Below, piece by piece: positions 19,015 through 31,094 of a stretch of 64,000 nt of DNA. A program made the position numbers and the translations under genes. The DNA is from Nannocystis punicea (GTDB lineage: Bacteria > Myxococcota_A > Polyangia > Nannocystales > Nannocystaceae). The DNA is taken from contig NZ_CP114040.1 in the NCBI RefSeq assembly GCF_026965555.1, positions 11,238,001 through 11,302,000 of the forward strand. Reading direction: 5' to 3'. The stretch's first letter is position 1, and each line of letters starts with the position of its first letter. Below the pieces are notes generated by a model. That model was given only the letters and a program-made list of their open reading frames with translations. It was not told where the DNA came from and ran no database searches.

Positions 19015-20499
19015 TCACTTCTTCTCGGCGAGCTTGATCGAGCCGAGGTCGAAGACCTCGCCCTCTTTCATCGCGGCGTTCATGGCGAAGCCGAGGGTCG
19101 TCTGCCACTTGCTGCCGACCCTCACGGCCACGCCGTACTCGCCGAGCGGCACCTCGGCGAAGCTCCACACGCCCTCGGCGTCGGTCTTGCCGGAGAACCG
19201 GACCGGCTGGTCGGCGCACGGCGTCTTCGTGTAGATGAAGCCCGGGTTCGGGCACACCTCGAGCGTGGCGTTGGCGACCGGCTTGCCGTCGTTGTCGATG
19301 ATGGTGCCCTTGAGGCCGCCCTTGCGCACCTCGCCGACGCCGGGGAGTTCGGCCGGGCCGCTGCCGACGACGAGGATGCTCTTGATCTCGCCGGCGATCT
19401 CCGGCGCCGCGCCGCTCGCCCACTCGTGCTTGGTGCCGTCCGGGTCGACGATCGTCAGGCCGCCGTCGGTGCCGACCCACACGCGCCCGCTGTCGTCGGC
19501 GCCCACCGCCCAGATCGACCCCTTTTTAAAGGATTTGCCGCTGCGGAGCGCCTGCAGCTTGCCGTCGGCCGGGTTCCTCGCGGTCACCTTGTCGACGTCG
19601 ATGAGCGCGAGGTGGCCGTCGGTGCTGACCGAGAGCTCGCTGTACGAGCCCGCGCCGCCGAGCTTCAGCTTCGTGGCCGGCTGTCCGTCGACGAGCTGGA
19701 ACACGCTGTCCATGCCCATCGCGTACACGCTGCCGTCGGGCGCGAGCGCCATTCGAGTGAGGTAGTACGGGCTGCGAGCCTTGGCGGGCTTGAGGTCGAC
19801 CGCCTTCCACGCGTCGCCCTCGCGGACGAACACTTTCTGGCTGGTGGCCAGCCACGGCTTGCCTGCCCGGTCGACGGCGATCGCCTGCGGAAAATCGTCG
19901 GCAGCCAGGGCGAGCACCGTGACGGCCTCGCTGGTCCAAGCCTTGCCGTCGAAGTGGTCGATCGCACTGAAGGTGGCGCTCCAGATCTGCCCATCGGCCG
20001 CGACCGCGTAGTCGGTCGACGAGTTGGGCTGCCGGGTGTCCGCATCGCCGACCACGACCGTGAAACCATCGTTGTCGAGCCGGCCGATCTGCGAGTAGTT
20101 GGCGGCGTATACCTTGCCGTCGGCGCCGACCTTCAGCTGCTTGTACGAACCGGAGTCGGCGCCCTTCACCGGCGTGAACTTGCCGCCGTCGAGCCGCACG
20201 ATGCCCTTCTTCTCGACGGCGATGAACGCCGGCCCGGGCGCGCCCGCGGTGATCGTCAGCGGCGCAGCCGGCTTGGCCTGCTCGGCCTTCGCCTCGGGCT
20301 CGGCGTCCGGCTTCGCCTCGGCCTTGGCCTCGACCTTCGTCTCGGTCTTCGCCTCGACCTTCGTCTCGGTCTTCGCCTCGACCTTCGCCGGCGGCTCCGT
20401 CTTCTTCGCCGCGGGGGTCGGCGTCGACGGGGCGCCGTCACAGGCGGTCATCCATAGCGGGAGGGCACACAACAACAGTTTCGTCCTGGGGGTCGGCAC
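19015..20499 (-). CDS. lipoprotein with beta-propeller and carboxypeptidase-regulatory-like domain
   Basis: A 494-residue lipoprotein. The signal ends in the lipobox LWMTAC, so Cys20 should be lipidated. Residues 25-75 are a Lys/Glu/Ala/Pro linker with a KVEAKTET repeat. Residues 80-385 contain propeller-blade text (GADGKVYAANY, AADGQIWSATF, DDSGRVWVGTDGGLTI), similar to two-component-regulator propellers. Residues 400-490 resemble a carboxypeptidase regulatory-like Ig fold (GKPVANATLEVCP...GKTDAEGVWSFAEVPLGEY). The start at GTG 20499 follows a CAAGAT -10-like hexamer. An AT-rich patch CCTTTTTAAAGG (19521-19532) breaks the otherwise high-GC coding. Role unknown, probably an envelope sensor or structural protein. 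Confidence 0.75.
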   Translation of the reverse strand: MPTPRTKLLLCALPLWMTACDGAPSTPTPAAKKTEPPAKVEAKTETKVEAKTETKVEAKAEAKPDAEPEAKAEQAKPAAPLTITAGAPGPAFIAVEKKGIVRLDGGKFTPVKGADSGSYKQLKVGADGKVYAANYSQIGRLDNDGFTVVVGDADTRQPNSSTDYAVAADGQIWSATFSAIDHFDGKAWTSEAVTVLALAADDFPQAIAVDRAGKPWLATSQKVFVREGDAWKAVDLKPAKARSPYYLTRMALAPDGSVYAMGMDSVFQLVDGQPATKLKLGGAGSYSELSVSTDGHLALIDVDKVTARNPADGKLQALRSGKSFKKGSIWAVGADDSGRVWVGTDGGLTIVDPDGTKHEWASGAAPEIAGEIKSILVVGSGPAELPGVGEVRKGGLKGTIIDNDGKPVANATLEVCPNPGFIYTKTPCADQPVRFSGKTDAEGVWSFAEVPLGEYGVAVRVGSKWQTTLGFAMNAAMKEGEVFDLGSIKLAEKK

Positions 20500-20564
20500 G
20501 CGGCGATCTTGCCAGCCCGAACTGCGCTGTCAACGCCGACTGTCCTTCGAGCCATCCCAGCTGG

Positions 20565-20592
20565 AAGGACATGTTTTTAGGGACATGTCCTT
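20565..20592. repeat. dispersed palindrome AAGGACATGT...ACATGTCCTT
   Basis: Perfect 10-bp arms (20565-20574 and 20583-20592) around an 8-base loop TTTTAGGG, in the gap between the lipoprotein start and the end of clpX. It is the longest-armed intergenic copy of the dispersed element that is not itself an obvious terminator. Confidence 0.8.
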
Positions 20593-20627
20593 ACGGTCGC
20601 TCTTCGCGGACGCGCGGGGGCGGCGGT

Positions 20628-20671
20628 CCCCAAAGACGAAGGGCCGCGCCGGCGTGTGCCGGGCGGCCCTT
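20628..20671 (-). terminator. terminator of tig-clpP-clpX
   Basis: On the minus strand a GGGCCGCCCGGC / GCCGGCGCGGCCC stem with an ACAC loop is followed by TTCGTCTTT. It lies 25-65 bases after the clpX stop codon. Confidence 0.75.
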
Positions 20672-20694
20672 CGGGCGAGCGGAGACGCAGCGGC

Positions 20695-21953
<1,259 letters not shown>

Positions 21954-21957
<4 letters not shown>

Positions 21958-22598
21958 GGGTTCCCCCCCGTCGGCGTGGGCCGCTCCTTCCGCGGCCGGC
22001 TGAGCACCTCGTCGATGAGCCCGTAGCTCTTGGCCGTCTGCGGGTCCATGAACTTGTCGCGCTCGGTGTCACGCAGGATATCGTCGACCGTCTTCCCGCT
22101 GTGCTCGGCGAGGATCGCGTTCAAGATGGCCTTGAGGCGCCGGATCTCGAGCGCCTGGATCTCGATGTCGGTCGCCTGGCCCTGCACCCCGCCCGACGGC
22201 TGGTGGATCATGATGCGCGCGTTGGGCAGCGCGAAGCGCTTGCCAGGGGCCCCGCCGGCCACCAGCACCGCGCCCATCGAGGCCGCCTGGCCGATGCAGT
22301 AGGTGGCGACGTCGCAGCGCACGTGCTGCATGGTGTCGTAGATGCCCAGGCCCGCCGTCACGACGCCGCCCGGGGAGTTGATGTACATCGTGATGTCCTT
22401 CTCCGGGTCCTCCGACTCGAGGAACAGGAGCTGGGCGATGACGACGTTGGCGACCTGATCGTTGATCCCGGTGCCGAGGAAGATGATCCGGTCCTTGAGG
22501 AGCCGGCTGTAGATGTCCCACGAGCGCTCGCCGCGGTGCGTCTGCTCGATGACGAATGGGATGTTTGCGACCGGGCCCAGGTCTTCGTGGTGATTCAT
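21954..22598 (-). CDS. clpP: ATP-dependent Clp protease proteolytic subunit
   Basis: A 214-residue serine peptidase with nucleophile serine in GQAASMGA (~107) and catalytic histidine in IMIHQPSGG (~132). The Asp of the triad lies in the segment TERDKFMDPQTAKSYGLID. It forms the tetradecameric chamber that works with ClpX. Start ATG 22598. Position between tig and clpX is the standard bacterial order. The 190-base gap to tig contains two hairpins. Confidence 0.98.
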
Positions 22599-22690
22599 GC
22601 GGCGGCTCCGCGCTCCTTCTAGGTGTCTCGGCTATCGTGACCGCCTCGCCGCGGCGATGCAAGGCCCCAGAACGCGCAAGCGCTTCACCA

Positions 22691-22741
22691 CTTTCTCACC
22701 GTGGATCGAGAAAGCGGCTGGAGCCACCCGAAGGTGGCTCC
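22691..22741 (-). other. two stem-loops between tig and clpP
   Basis: CTTTCTC/GAGAAAG (22691-22714) and GGAGCCACC/GGTGGCTCC (22720-22741). On the transcript strand the second has a UUCG tetraloop. There is no U-tract after it, so it is more likely a processing or stabilising element, or a partial attenuator, than a full terminator. Confidence 0.6.
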
Positions 22742-22790
22742 TGCTCGACGTTCGGCGCGCTCGGCACCGGCGCGCGGCGCGACTCGGTCG

Positions 22791-24149
22791 TCAGGTCGCG
22801 GCGGTCTCGCCGCTAGACTCCGACGCGGCCGGCGCCTCCGGCGACGGATCGGGCGCCTCGGTGACCTCGGCCTTGCTCATCAGGAAGTCGAGGATCTTCT
22901 CCTCGCGGAGCTGCGCGCGCAGGAGCAGCAGCTGGTTGTTCTTCTCCATCGTCGCGCGCAGGCGATCGATGTTCTGGTTGCGCTCGGCCGCCATCTCCTT
23001 CAGCTCGGCCTCGACCTCTTCCTCGGCGACGACGATGTTCTCGGCCTTGCCGATCGCGTCGAGGAGCAGGAACGCCTTGACGTTGAACAGCGCCTGGGGC
23101 CGGTACTGCGAGCTGAGCTGCTGCTCGGTGACGCCGAGCCGCTGGAGGGTGAGGCCCTGCTGCTGGACCTGACGCTTGAACAGGTCGACCTGCGCCGCGA
23201 CCTCGCGGGCGACCAGCGACGGCGCGACCTCGAAGCTGTTGCGCTGAAGGAGGACCTCGACGAGCCGCTTGCGAGCGTCGCGCTCGGCCTCGTTCTTGTC
23301 CTCCTCGAGCAGGCGCTCGCTGAACTTGGCCTTGAGCGCGTCGAGGCTGTCGGCCTCGCCGGTGTCGCGGGCGAAGTCGTCGTCGAGGGCGGGGACGTGC
23401 TTCTCGCGGACGTCGCGGAAGCCGATCGTCAGCACCGCCTCGTGGCCGCGCAGCTCCTGCTTGAGGCGCTCCTGCGTGGGGCTGAAGCGCACGACCTGGG
23501 TCTTGCCGACCTGGTCGAGGGTGATGTCGGCGAGCGCGGCGGCGAGGCCCGGGATGTACTCGTTCTCGGTCTCGCCGATGTCGACGCGGAGATCCTTGCG
23601 CGCGATCTTCTGCGGGCCGATGGTCCCGTCGAGGTCGACGGTCCACACGTCGCCCGGCTGGGTCGCGGTGCGCTCGCTGCCCTCGGCGAGCGGGCGCAGC
23701 TCGGTGAGCTCCTCCTGCTTGGCCTTGAGCTCGGCGGCGATCTTGGCCTCGTCGGCGGCCGCGGGCCGGCGACGCACGGCGATGCCGGTGTAGTCCTTGG
23801 GGGTGATCTCGGGCGGGACCTCGAAGCGCGCGGCGTACTTGAAGGTCTCGTCCTTGTTGAGCGTGCCTTCCTCGAGCACCGGCTGCGTCAGCGGCACCTT
23901 GCTGTGCTGCGTGACGGCGGCCTGGAAGGTCTCGTCGACGAGCTCGCGCGCGAGCTCCTCACGCACACCCTTGCCGAACATACGCTCGAGCATGTGCGGC
24001 GGCACCTTGCCCGGACGGAAGCCGGGCAGGCGAGCCTTGCCCTGCAGGTCGCGCAGCTTGGTGGCGAACCGAGGCGAGATCTCCGCCCACGGGATTTGCA
24101 CACGCACGCGGCACTCGACCGCACTGATCCTCTCGATTTGACTTTCCAT
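22791..24149 (-). CDS. tig: trigger factor
   Basis: A 452-residue ribosome-associated chaperone and peptidyl-prolyl isomerase. The ribosome-binding signature is visible as GFRPGKVPPHMLERMFG near residues 43-60. A FKBP-like domain lies in the middle (from ~150, GDVWTVDLDGTIG), and the helical C-terminal domain ends in an acidic Ala/Glu/Ser tail. It folds nascent chains and is encoded, as usual, upstream of clpP-clpX. Start ATG 24149. Confidence 0.95.
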   Translation of the reverse strand: MESQIERISAVECRVRVQIPWAEISPRFATKLRDLQGKARLPGFRPGKVPPHMLERMFGKGVREELARELVDETFQAAVTQHSKVPLTQPVLEEGTLNKDETFKYAARFEVPPEITPKDYTGIAVRRRPAAADEAKIAAELKAKQEELTELRPLAEGSERTATQPGDVWTVDLDGTIGPQKIARKDLRVDIGETENEYIPGLAAALADITLDQVGKTQVVRFSPTQERLKQELRGHEAVLTIGFRDVREKHVPALDDDFARDTGEADSLDALKAKFSERLLEEDKNEAERDARKRLVEVLLQRNSFEVAPSLVAREVAAQVDLFKRQVQQQGLTLQRLGVTEQQLSSQYRPQALFNVKAFLLLDAIGKAENIVVAEEEVEAELKEMAAERNQNIDRLRATMEKNNQLLLLRAQLREEKILDFLMSKAEVTEAPDPSPEAPAASESSGETAAT

Positions 24150-24292
24150 GACGAGCGAAAGCGGGGACGGTCCAGTACCAGAGGGCCGTCACGATCACAA
24201 GTCGACGCGCTCACGGCCCCCGGCACGCGGGCCGGCGGGCGCCGTGAACCCGGGTCCGGGAGGCGTGACAAGCCGCACGGCTCGCCCGACCG

Positions 24293-27200
24293 TCAGCCCT
24301 CGTGCTCGGCGAGCAGCTCGTCGCGGTCGCGGTAGCCCGGGCTCACGTCGCGCAGCGCCTCGGCGGCGGCCGCGGTGTCGCCGAGGGTCATATAGACCTC
24401 GGCCAGGCGGTACTGGGCCGCGTCGCGCTCGTCCTCGTCGTTGGCGCTGTCGACCGCCTCGCGCAGGGCGGAGACGGCGACCGAGGGCTCGCCCCGGAGG
24501 ATCCGCAGGTCGGCGATCATGACCTTGGCCCGCGACTGCCAGGTGCTGTCGGCGGCGGCGAGGCCGAACTGGGTCAGCGCGTCGTCGATGAGCCCCATCT
24601 CGTGATAGGCCATGCCGAGGTCGAAGTAGGTCTGGGCGTCGGCCTGCTCGGTGAGGGTGGCGACCGCCCGCTGCTGCGACGACTTCTTGTTGCGGCTGAC
24701 CGGCGACGGCTCGTCGAAGATCGAGGACAGGAAGTCGTCCTCGTCGTCCTCGTCGTCGAGGCGCTGGACGGTGTGACCGGGGCTGACGGCGACCGGCGCG
24801 GCGGCGACCGGCGGCGGCGTGTCCTCGATCATCACCGGCGCGGCGGCCGACTCGAGCTTGGCGCCGGTGGCGAAGCGGTCGGCGAACTCGGCGAGCGCCG
24901 GGTGGCCCGGGTAGCGCCGCTGCAGCTCGAGGTAGGTGAACTGGGCGTCGTCCTCGAACCGGCTGCTGATGAAGAACCGCAGCTCCTCGACCTCGTCGGT
25001 GATGTCGGGGTAGTCGGGCGCGGCGCCCTCTTCGGCCGAGATCTCCTCGACCGCCTCGAGCTCCTCGAGCTCGGCGCTCAGCAGGTCGGCGGCCTTGCTG
25101 TCCGCGGGGACAGACTCGGCCGGCGGGGTGTCCGAAGGGGCAGACTTCGCTTCCGTCGGCTCGGGCGTCGCTTCGGTGGTGGGCTCGGTCTTCGCCTCGG
25201 CGGCGACCTCGGTCGGCTCGGGCTTCGCCTCGCCGGCCTCGGTAGGCTCGGGCTTCGCCTCGACGGTCTCTGTCGGCTCGGGCTTCGCCTCGACGGTCTC
25301 CGTCGGCTCGCCGGGCTGGGCTGCCTCCGCGGGCTTGGCCTCGGCGGCGTCCGGCTTCGCCTCGCTGGACGGCAGTGCCTCGGCTGCGTTCGCCTGGCTG
25401 TCCGAACGGACAGCTTCTGGCTTCGCCTCGCCGGGCTGAGCCGCGTCCGCGGGCTTGGCCTCGGCGCCTTCCGGCTTCGCCTCGCTGCTCGGTGCCGCCT
25501 CGGCTGCGTTCGCCTCGCTGTCCGAACGGGCAGCTTCCGGCTTCGCCTCGCCAGGCTGGGCCGCGTCCGCGGGCTTGGCCTCGGCGCCTTCCGGCTTCGC
25601 CTCGCTGATCGGCGCCGCCTCGGCGGCGTTCGCCTCGCTGTCCGAACGGGCAGCTTCCGGCTTCGCCTCGCTGCTCGGCGCCTCGCTGTCCGAACGGACA
25701 GCTTCCGGCTTCGCCTCGCTGGTCGGCGCCTCGCTGTCCGAACGGACAGCTTCCGGCTTCGCCTCGCTCGCGGCTTGGCTGTCCGAACGGACAGCTTCCG
25801 GCTTCGCCTCGCTCGCGGCTTGGCTGTCCGAACGGACAGCTTCCGGCTTCGCGGGGGTCGCGGCGGGCTTCGGCCCGCTCGTGTCGCCCAGGCGCGTCAC
25901 CGGCTTGGCCGGCTTCGAACCGAGGCGCATCGCCCGGAGCTTGGCGGCGGTGTCGGTCTTGCCCGTGGGGGTCGGTCCGCGGACGATCTCCGCCTTCGGC
26001 ACCTCGGGCTTGGCGGGGGCCGCCTCGGTCCGGGTCACCGGCTTGGCGGCTTCGGCCGCGTCGGCCTCGCTCTTCGCCTCTGCGCCGATGGGTAAGCCAG
26101 CGGTCTTCGCCGCGCTTTCCGCCGGGACAGCTTCGGCCTGCGCCGCGCTGTCGTCGGGGATATTCTCTTCGCCGACGGGGACGGCGTCGGTTGGGGCCTG
26201 CTGGGCCGCCTTCGGCTCTACCGCCGCCACGGCTCCGGACTCGGCCTTCACCGCGCTGTCCGCCGGGACAGCCTCGGTCTTCACCGCGCTGTCCTCCGGG
26301 ACAGCCTCGGTCTTCTCGCCCTCGGCCTTCGTCCCGCTGTCCGCCGGGACAGCTTCGGTGGTCGCCGCGCTGTCCGCCGGGACAGCCTCGGTCTTCTCAC
26401 CCTCGGCCTTCGCCCCGCTGTCCGCCGAAACAGCTTCGGTCTTCACCGCGCTGTCCGTCGGAGCGACCTCGGTCTTCTCGCCCTCGGTCTTCACCGTGCT
26501 GTCCGCGGGGACAGCTTCGGTCTTGTCGCTCGCGGCGCGGTCCGGCTTGCTCGCGGGCTTCGCCTCGGGCTTGGGCGCGACCGGCTTCGCCGTCACCACG
26601 CTCTCGCTACGCGGCGCCTCGGGCTTCGAGGTCACCACGCTCTCGCTACGCGGTGCTTCAGGCCGAGCAGTCACCACGCTCTCGCTACGCGGTGCTTCAG
26701 GCCGAGCCGTCACCACGCTCTCGCTACGCGGTGCTTCGGGCCGAGCCGTCACCACGCTCTCGCTGCGCGCCTCGGCAGCGCTGTCTTGCGGCGACTCGTC
26801 CGGCTTGCCGGTCTTCGGCCGTCCGGGCGGCGTGGGCCGCTGCGGCGGGCGGGCCAGCTTCGGCGGCGCCTTCTTGGGCGGCAGGGGCTTGCGTGGCGTC
26901 GGCTCCGGCGCGGCCTCGACGATCTCGTCGACCTCGAGCTCCTCGACCTCCTCGGCCTCGAGCTCCTCGACCTCCTCGGCGCGCGGCGCCGGCTTGGCCG
27001 CCGACTTCTCGGTGGGGGGCCTGGCCGGAGGCCGGCGCGGCGGCTTGCGGGCGGCCTCGCCGGGCTCGGCCTTCGCGGGCTCGGCCTCGACGGGCTCGCT
27101 CTTCGCGGGCTCGCTCTTCGCGGGCTCGCTCTTCGCAGGCTCGCTCTTCTCCGCCTCGCTCGTCGCCGGTTCCGCGGCTGTCTCTGCGGACAGGTCCTCA

Positions 27201-29092
27201 GAGCCAGGCTTCTTGCCGTCCGGCTTGACCGGCGGCTTGAAGGTCGGCAGCGGCGTCTTCTCGCTGCCGACCTTCGGCAGCGGCGTCTTCTCCGAGAACT
27301 TGGTCGGCAGCGGCGACTTGACGGAGCTGTCGCCGTCGTCGCGCCCCACCGGCGCGGCCATGCCGAAGGCCAGGTTCTTGAGGCCGCTGGTCTCGCGCGC
27401 GGGCTCCTCGGCCGGAGCGGCCGCGGTCGCGGGCTCCTCGGGCAGAGGCGCCGGGGCGGGCGTCGGCGTGAGGTCGGCCTGTACTTTCGAACCTGTCTCG
27501 GTGGACGTGTCCGAAGAGACATCCGGACCCAGGTCGAGGCGGGCCGAGTCGGCCGGCGAGCTCATGCCGGCGCCGCTCTGGCCGGCGACCGGCGGGGCCG
27601 CCTCGGCGTCGCCCGCGAGGCGCTCGTGCTTGGTGCCGCGGACCAGCGGCGCCGCCTCGTCGGGCTGGCTGCCGGTGGCGTCGAGCGCGGTCAACACCAT
27701 CTCGGCCTTGGTGTGGTTGGGCGCCAGCCGCAGCGCCCGCTCGAGGTGGTCGCGGGCGATCTTCAGGTCGCGACCGGCGACCAGCTGGGCCAGGCGGACG
27801 TAGGTGTCGGCGGCCTCGGGGTTGCGGCCGAGCGCCTCGAGGATCGACGCCTGCAGCTCGAGCGCCTGGGTGTTGCTGGCGTCGCGGACGAAGATCGAGT
27901 CGAGGTGCCCGAGCGCGTGCTCGAACATCTTGTACTTGATGTAGACCCGGACCTCGAGGAGCAGCTTGTCGACGTCGCCGACGTTGTCCTCAGGCTCCTC
28001 CGCCGCGCTGGGCGCCAGGTTCGCGCCCACTCCTGCGAAAGGGCGCGAAGGCACGTCCTCGACTTCCACGTCGAGCTCGAGGTCGGTGGCGGTTTGCGCC
28101 GCCGCGGCCTCCTCCTCGACGACGTCGATGTCGAGCCCCTCCTCCTCGCGCTCCTTCGGATCGATCGGCAAGGCCGCGATCTCGGCGTCGATGTCGGCGG
28201 CGGTCTTCTTGAGCTCCTCGGCGTTCTCGGGCCCGAGAGCGATCGCCTTGCGGAGCACACGGGCAGCCAGGATCTTGGCCTTGCGCCCGCCCTTGCGCTG
28301 CTCCTTGGCCAGCTCTTGCAGCACGCTGACCGACTTGTCCTGCTTGCCCAGCGCGACGAACGTGTCGGCCAGCAGCTCCAGGCCCTCGGGGTCGGCGGGG
28401 GCCGAGCGCAGCAGCGCGTTGAGCTTCACCAGCGCGCGCCGGTTCTCGTTCTGCGACAGGTAGATCCGCGCCAGCGAGCGCAGGACCGGCAGGTCGTCTT
28501 CCTTGTGATAGATGAGCCGCTCGGCGACGCGGATGTAGTCGTCGATCCGGCGGTCGGAGAACAGCTTGTCGGCGGCGAGCCGGAAGTGCTCGACCGCCTG
28601 CGGCACCATGCCCTCGCGCGAGTACAGCTCGGCCAGCCGCAACCGCTTGCCGACCGCGCCCGGGTCGAGCTCCGCGACCATGCGGAAGCCCTCGAGGCCC
28701 TCGACGATCTGGCCGCTCTGGAAGTACGCCTGGGCGACGAACTCGTAGGTGGCGATGGCGTCCTGGATCCGGCCCAGCTCCTTGTAGAGCGCCGCGACCT
28801 TGGCCTGCACGTCGAGCCGGCCCGAGTCGATCTGCAGCACCTGCCGGTAGACCGCGAGCGCCTTCTGGTGCTCGCCGGCGTCGGTGTAGTGCTTGCCGAC
28901 GAACATGAACCGCTCGCTCGCGCCGGCGGTGTCGCCCATCTGCCGCAGAGCGTCGGCGTAGAGGAGCCATGAGCGAATGTCCGAAGGGTCAGCTTCGACG
29001 ACCGCCGCGTACTCCTTCGCCGCGCGGTCGTGCTGACCCTTCGCCGCGAACTTCGCAGCCGCTGCCAGTGCCTTGTCGCGGTTGAACGCCAC
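24293..29092 (-). CDS. 1,599-residue TPR protein with long repetitive disordered middle
   Basis: GTG 29092 is preceded by AAGGA at 9 bases. Residues 1-480 are tetratricopeptide repeats (AAKEYAAVVEADPSDIRSWLLYADALRQMGD and similar). About 480-1,360 is a Pro/Ala/Glu/Ser/Lys disordered region. The rest returns to TPR helices (FDLGMAYHEMGLIDDALTQFGLA). The disordered part holds a 40-aa repeat in three copies (DNA period 120 bp, about 25,380-25,640), a 14-aa RSESVVTARPEAP repeat (26,590-26,760), and many SDS-type units. Those SDS units are encoded by CTGTCC-N4-GGACAG palindromes. The architecture suggests a scaffold, perhaps for motility or division, but the function is not established. It follows accC by 27 bases. 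Confidence 0.85.
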   Translation of the reverse strand: MAFNRDKALAAAAKFAAKGQHDRAAKEYAAVVEADPSDIRSWLLYADALRQMGDTAGASERFMFVGKHYTDAGEHQKALAVYRQVLQIDSGRLDVQAKVAALYKELGRIQDAIATYEFVAQAYFQSGQIVEGLEGFRMVAELDPGAVGKRLRLAELYSREGMVPQAVEHFRLAADKLFSDRRIDDYIRVAERLIYHKEDDLPVLRSLARIYLSQNENRRALVKLNALLRSAPADPEGLELLADTFVALGKQDKSVSVLQELAKEQRKGGRKAKILAARVLRKAIALGPENAEELKKTAADIDAEIAALPIDPKEREEEGLDIDVVEEEAAAAQTATDLELDVEVEDVPSRPFAGVGANLAPSAAEEPEDNVGDVDKLLLEVRVYIKYKMFEHALGHLDSIFVRDASNTQALELQASILEALGRNPEAADTYVRLAQLVAGRDLKIARDHLERALRLAPNHTKAEMVLTALDATGSQPDEAAPLVRGTKHERLAGDAEAAPPVAGQSGAGMSSPADSARLDLGPDVSSDTSTETGSKVQADLTPTPAPAPLPEEPATAAAPAEEPARETSGLKNLAFGMAAPVGRDDGDSSVKSPLPTKFSEKTPLPKVGSEKTPLPTFKPPVKPDGKKPGSEDLSAETAAEPATSEAEKSEPAKSEPAKSEPAKSEPVEAEPAKAEPGEAARKPPRRPPARPPTEKSAAKPAPRAEEVEELEAEEVEELEVDEIVEAAPEPTPRKPLPPKKAPPKLARPPQRPTPPGRPKTGKPDESPQDSAAEARSESVVTARPEAPRSESVVTARPEAPRSESVVTARPEAPRSESVVTSKPEAPRSESVVTAKPVAPKPEAKPASKPDRAASDKTEAVPADSTVKTEGEKTEVAPTDSAVKTEAVSADSGAKAEGEKTEAVPADSAATTEAVPADSGTKAEGEKTEAVPEDSAVKTEAVPADSAVKAESGAVAAVEPKAAQQAPTDAVPVGEENIPDDSAAQAEAVPAESAAKTAGLPIGAEAKSEADAAEAAKPVTRTEAAPAKPEVPKAEIVRGPTPTGKTDTAAKLRAMRLGSKPAKPVTRLGDTSGPKPAATPAKPEAVRSDSQAASEAKPEAVRSDSQAASEAKPEAVRSDSEAPTSEAKPEAVRSDSEAPSSEAKPEAARSDSEANAAEAAPISEAKPEGAEAKPADAAQPGEAKPEAARSDSEANAAEAAPSSEAKPEGAEAKPADAAQPGEAKPEAVRSDSQANAAEALPSSEAKPDAAEAKPAEAAQPGEPTETVEAKPEPTETVEAKPEPTEAGEAKPEPTEVAAEAKTEPTTEATPEPTEAKSAPSDTPPAESVPADSKAADLLSAELEELEAVEEISAEEGAAPDYPDITDEVEELRFFISSRFEDDAQFTYLELQRRYPGHPALAEFADRFATGAKLESAAAPVMIEDTPPPVAAAPVAVSPGHTVQRLDDEDDEDDFLSSIFDEPSPVSRNKKSSQQRAVATLTEQADAQTYFDLGMAYHEMGLIDDALTQFGLAAADSTWQSRAKVMIADLRILRGEPSVAVSALREAVDSANDEDERDAAQYRLAEVYMTLGDTAAAAEALRDVSPGYRDRDELLAEHEG

Positions 29093-29118
29093 CCTGTCCT
29101 TCTTCCTGTCCTTCTCCT

Positions 29119-30548
<1,430 letters not shown>

Positions 30549-30549
<1 letters not shown>

Positions 30550-31055
30550 CAGAGCTTGCGGACCCGGAACAGCTTGGCCCCGTATTCGACCGGCTTGGCG
30601 TTGTCGAGCAAGATCTCCTCGATCACGCACGGGAACTCGGCCTCGAGCTCGTTGAACAACTTCATCGCTTCGACGATGCAGAGGGTCTGGCCGCGCTGCA
30701 CTGTGGTGCCGACCTCGACGAACGAGGGCGTGTCCGGACCCGCCGAGCGGTAGAACGTGCCGACGAACGGCGATGTGATGAAGGTACCGGCGGCAGGCAC
30801 GGTCGCGGGCGCAGCCGGCGCCGCAGCCGCGACTGCCGGCGCTGCGGCTGGCGGCGCCTCGTAGACGACCGGGCGAGCGGCCACCGGCGCGGCCTCGATG
30901 CCGGTGTTCCGGCGCAGCAGCACCCGGTGCTCCCCGCTCTCGATCTCGATCTCGTCGAGGTCGTTCTGGCGCAGCACCTTGGCCAGTTCGCGGACATACC
31001 GCAGGTCCGGCAGCGAATCAGGCCGTGGAGACGAATCCCGAGGTTCGGACGACAT
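30549..31055 (-). CDS. accB: biotin carboxyl carrier protein of acetyl-CoA carboxylase
   Basis: A 168-residue carrier. An N-terminal helical segment is followed by an Ala/Pro-rich linker (~70-100) and the biotinyl domain with EAMKL, whose Lys is the biotinylation site. The domain pairs with AccC encoded immediately downstream. A GGAG ribosome site lies about 8 bases before ATG 31055. Confidence 0.97.
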
Positions 31056-31094
31056 GCACTCTCCGTCAGGGTCGAAGGGTCCCGGGCGCGTCGG

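Noticed and set aside
24302..27803. Long plus-strand frames opposite the TPR protein
   Set aside because: They consist of translated repeats from the minus-strand disordered region and have no start context.
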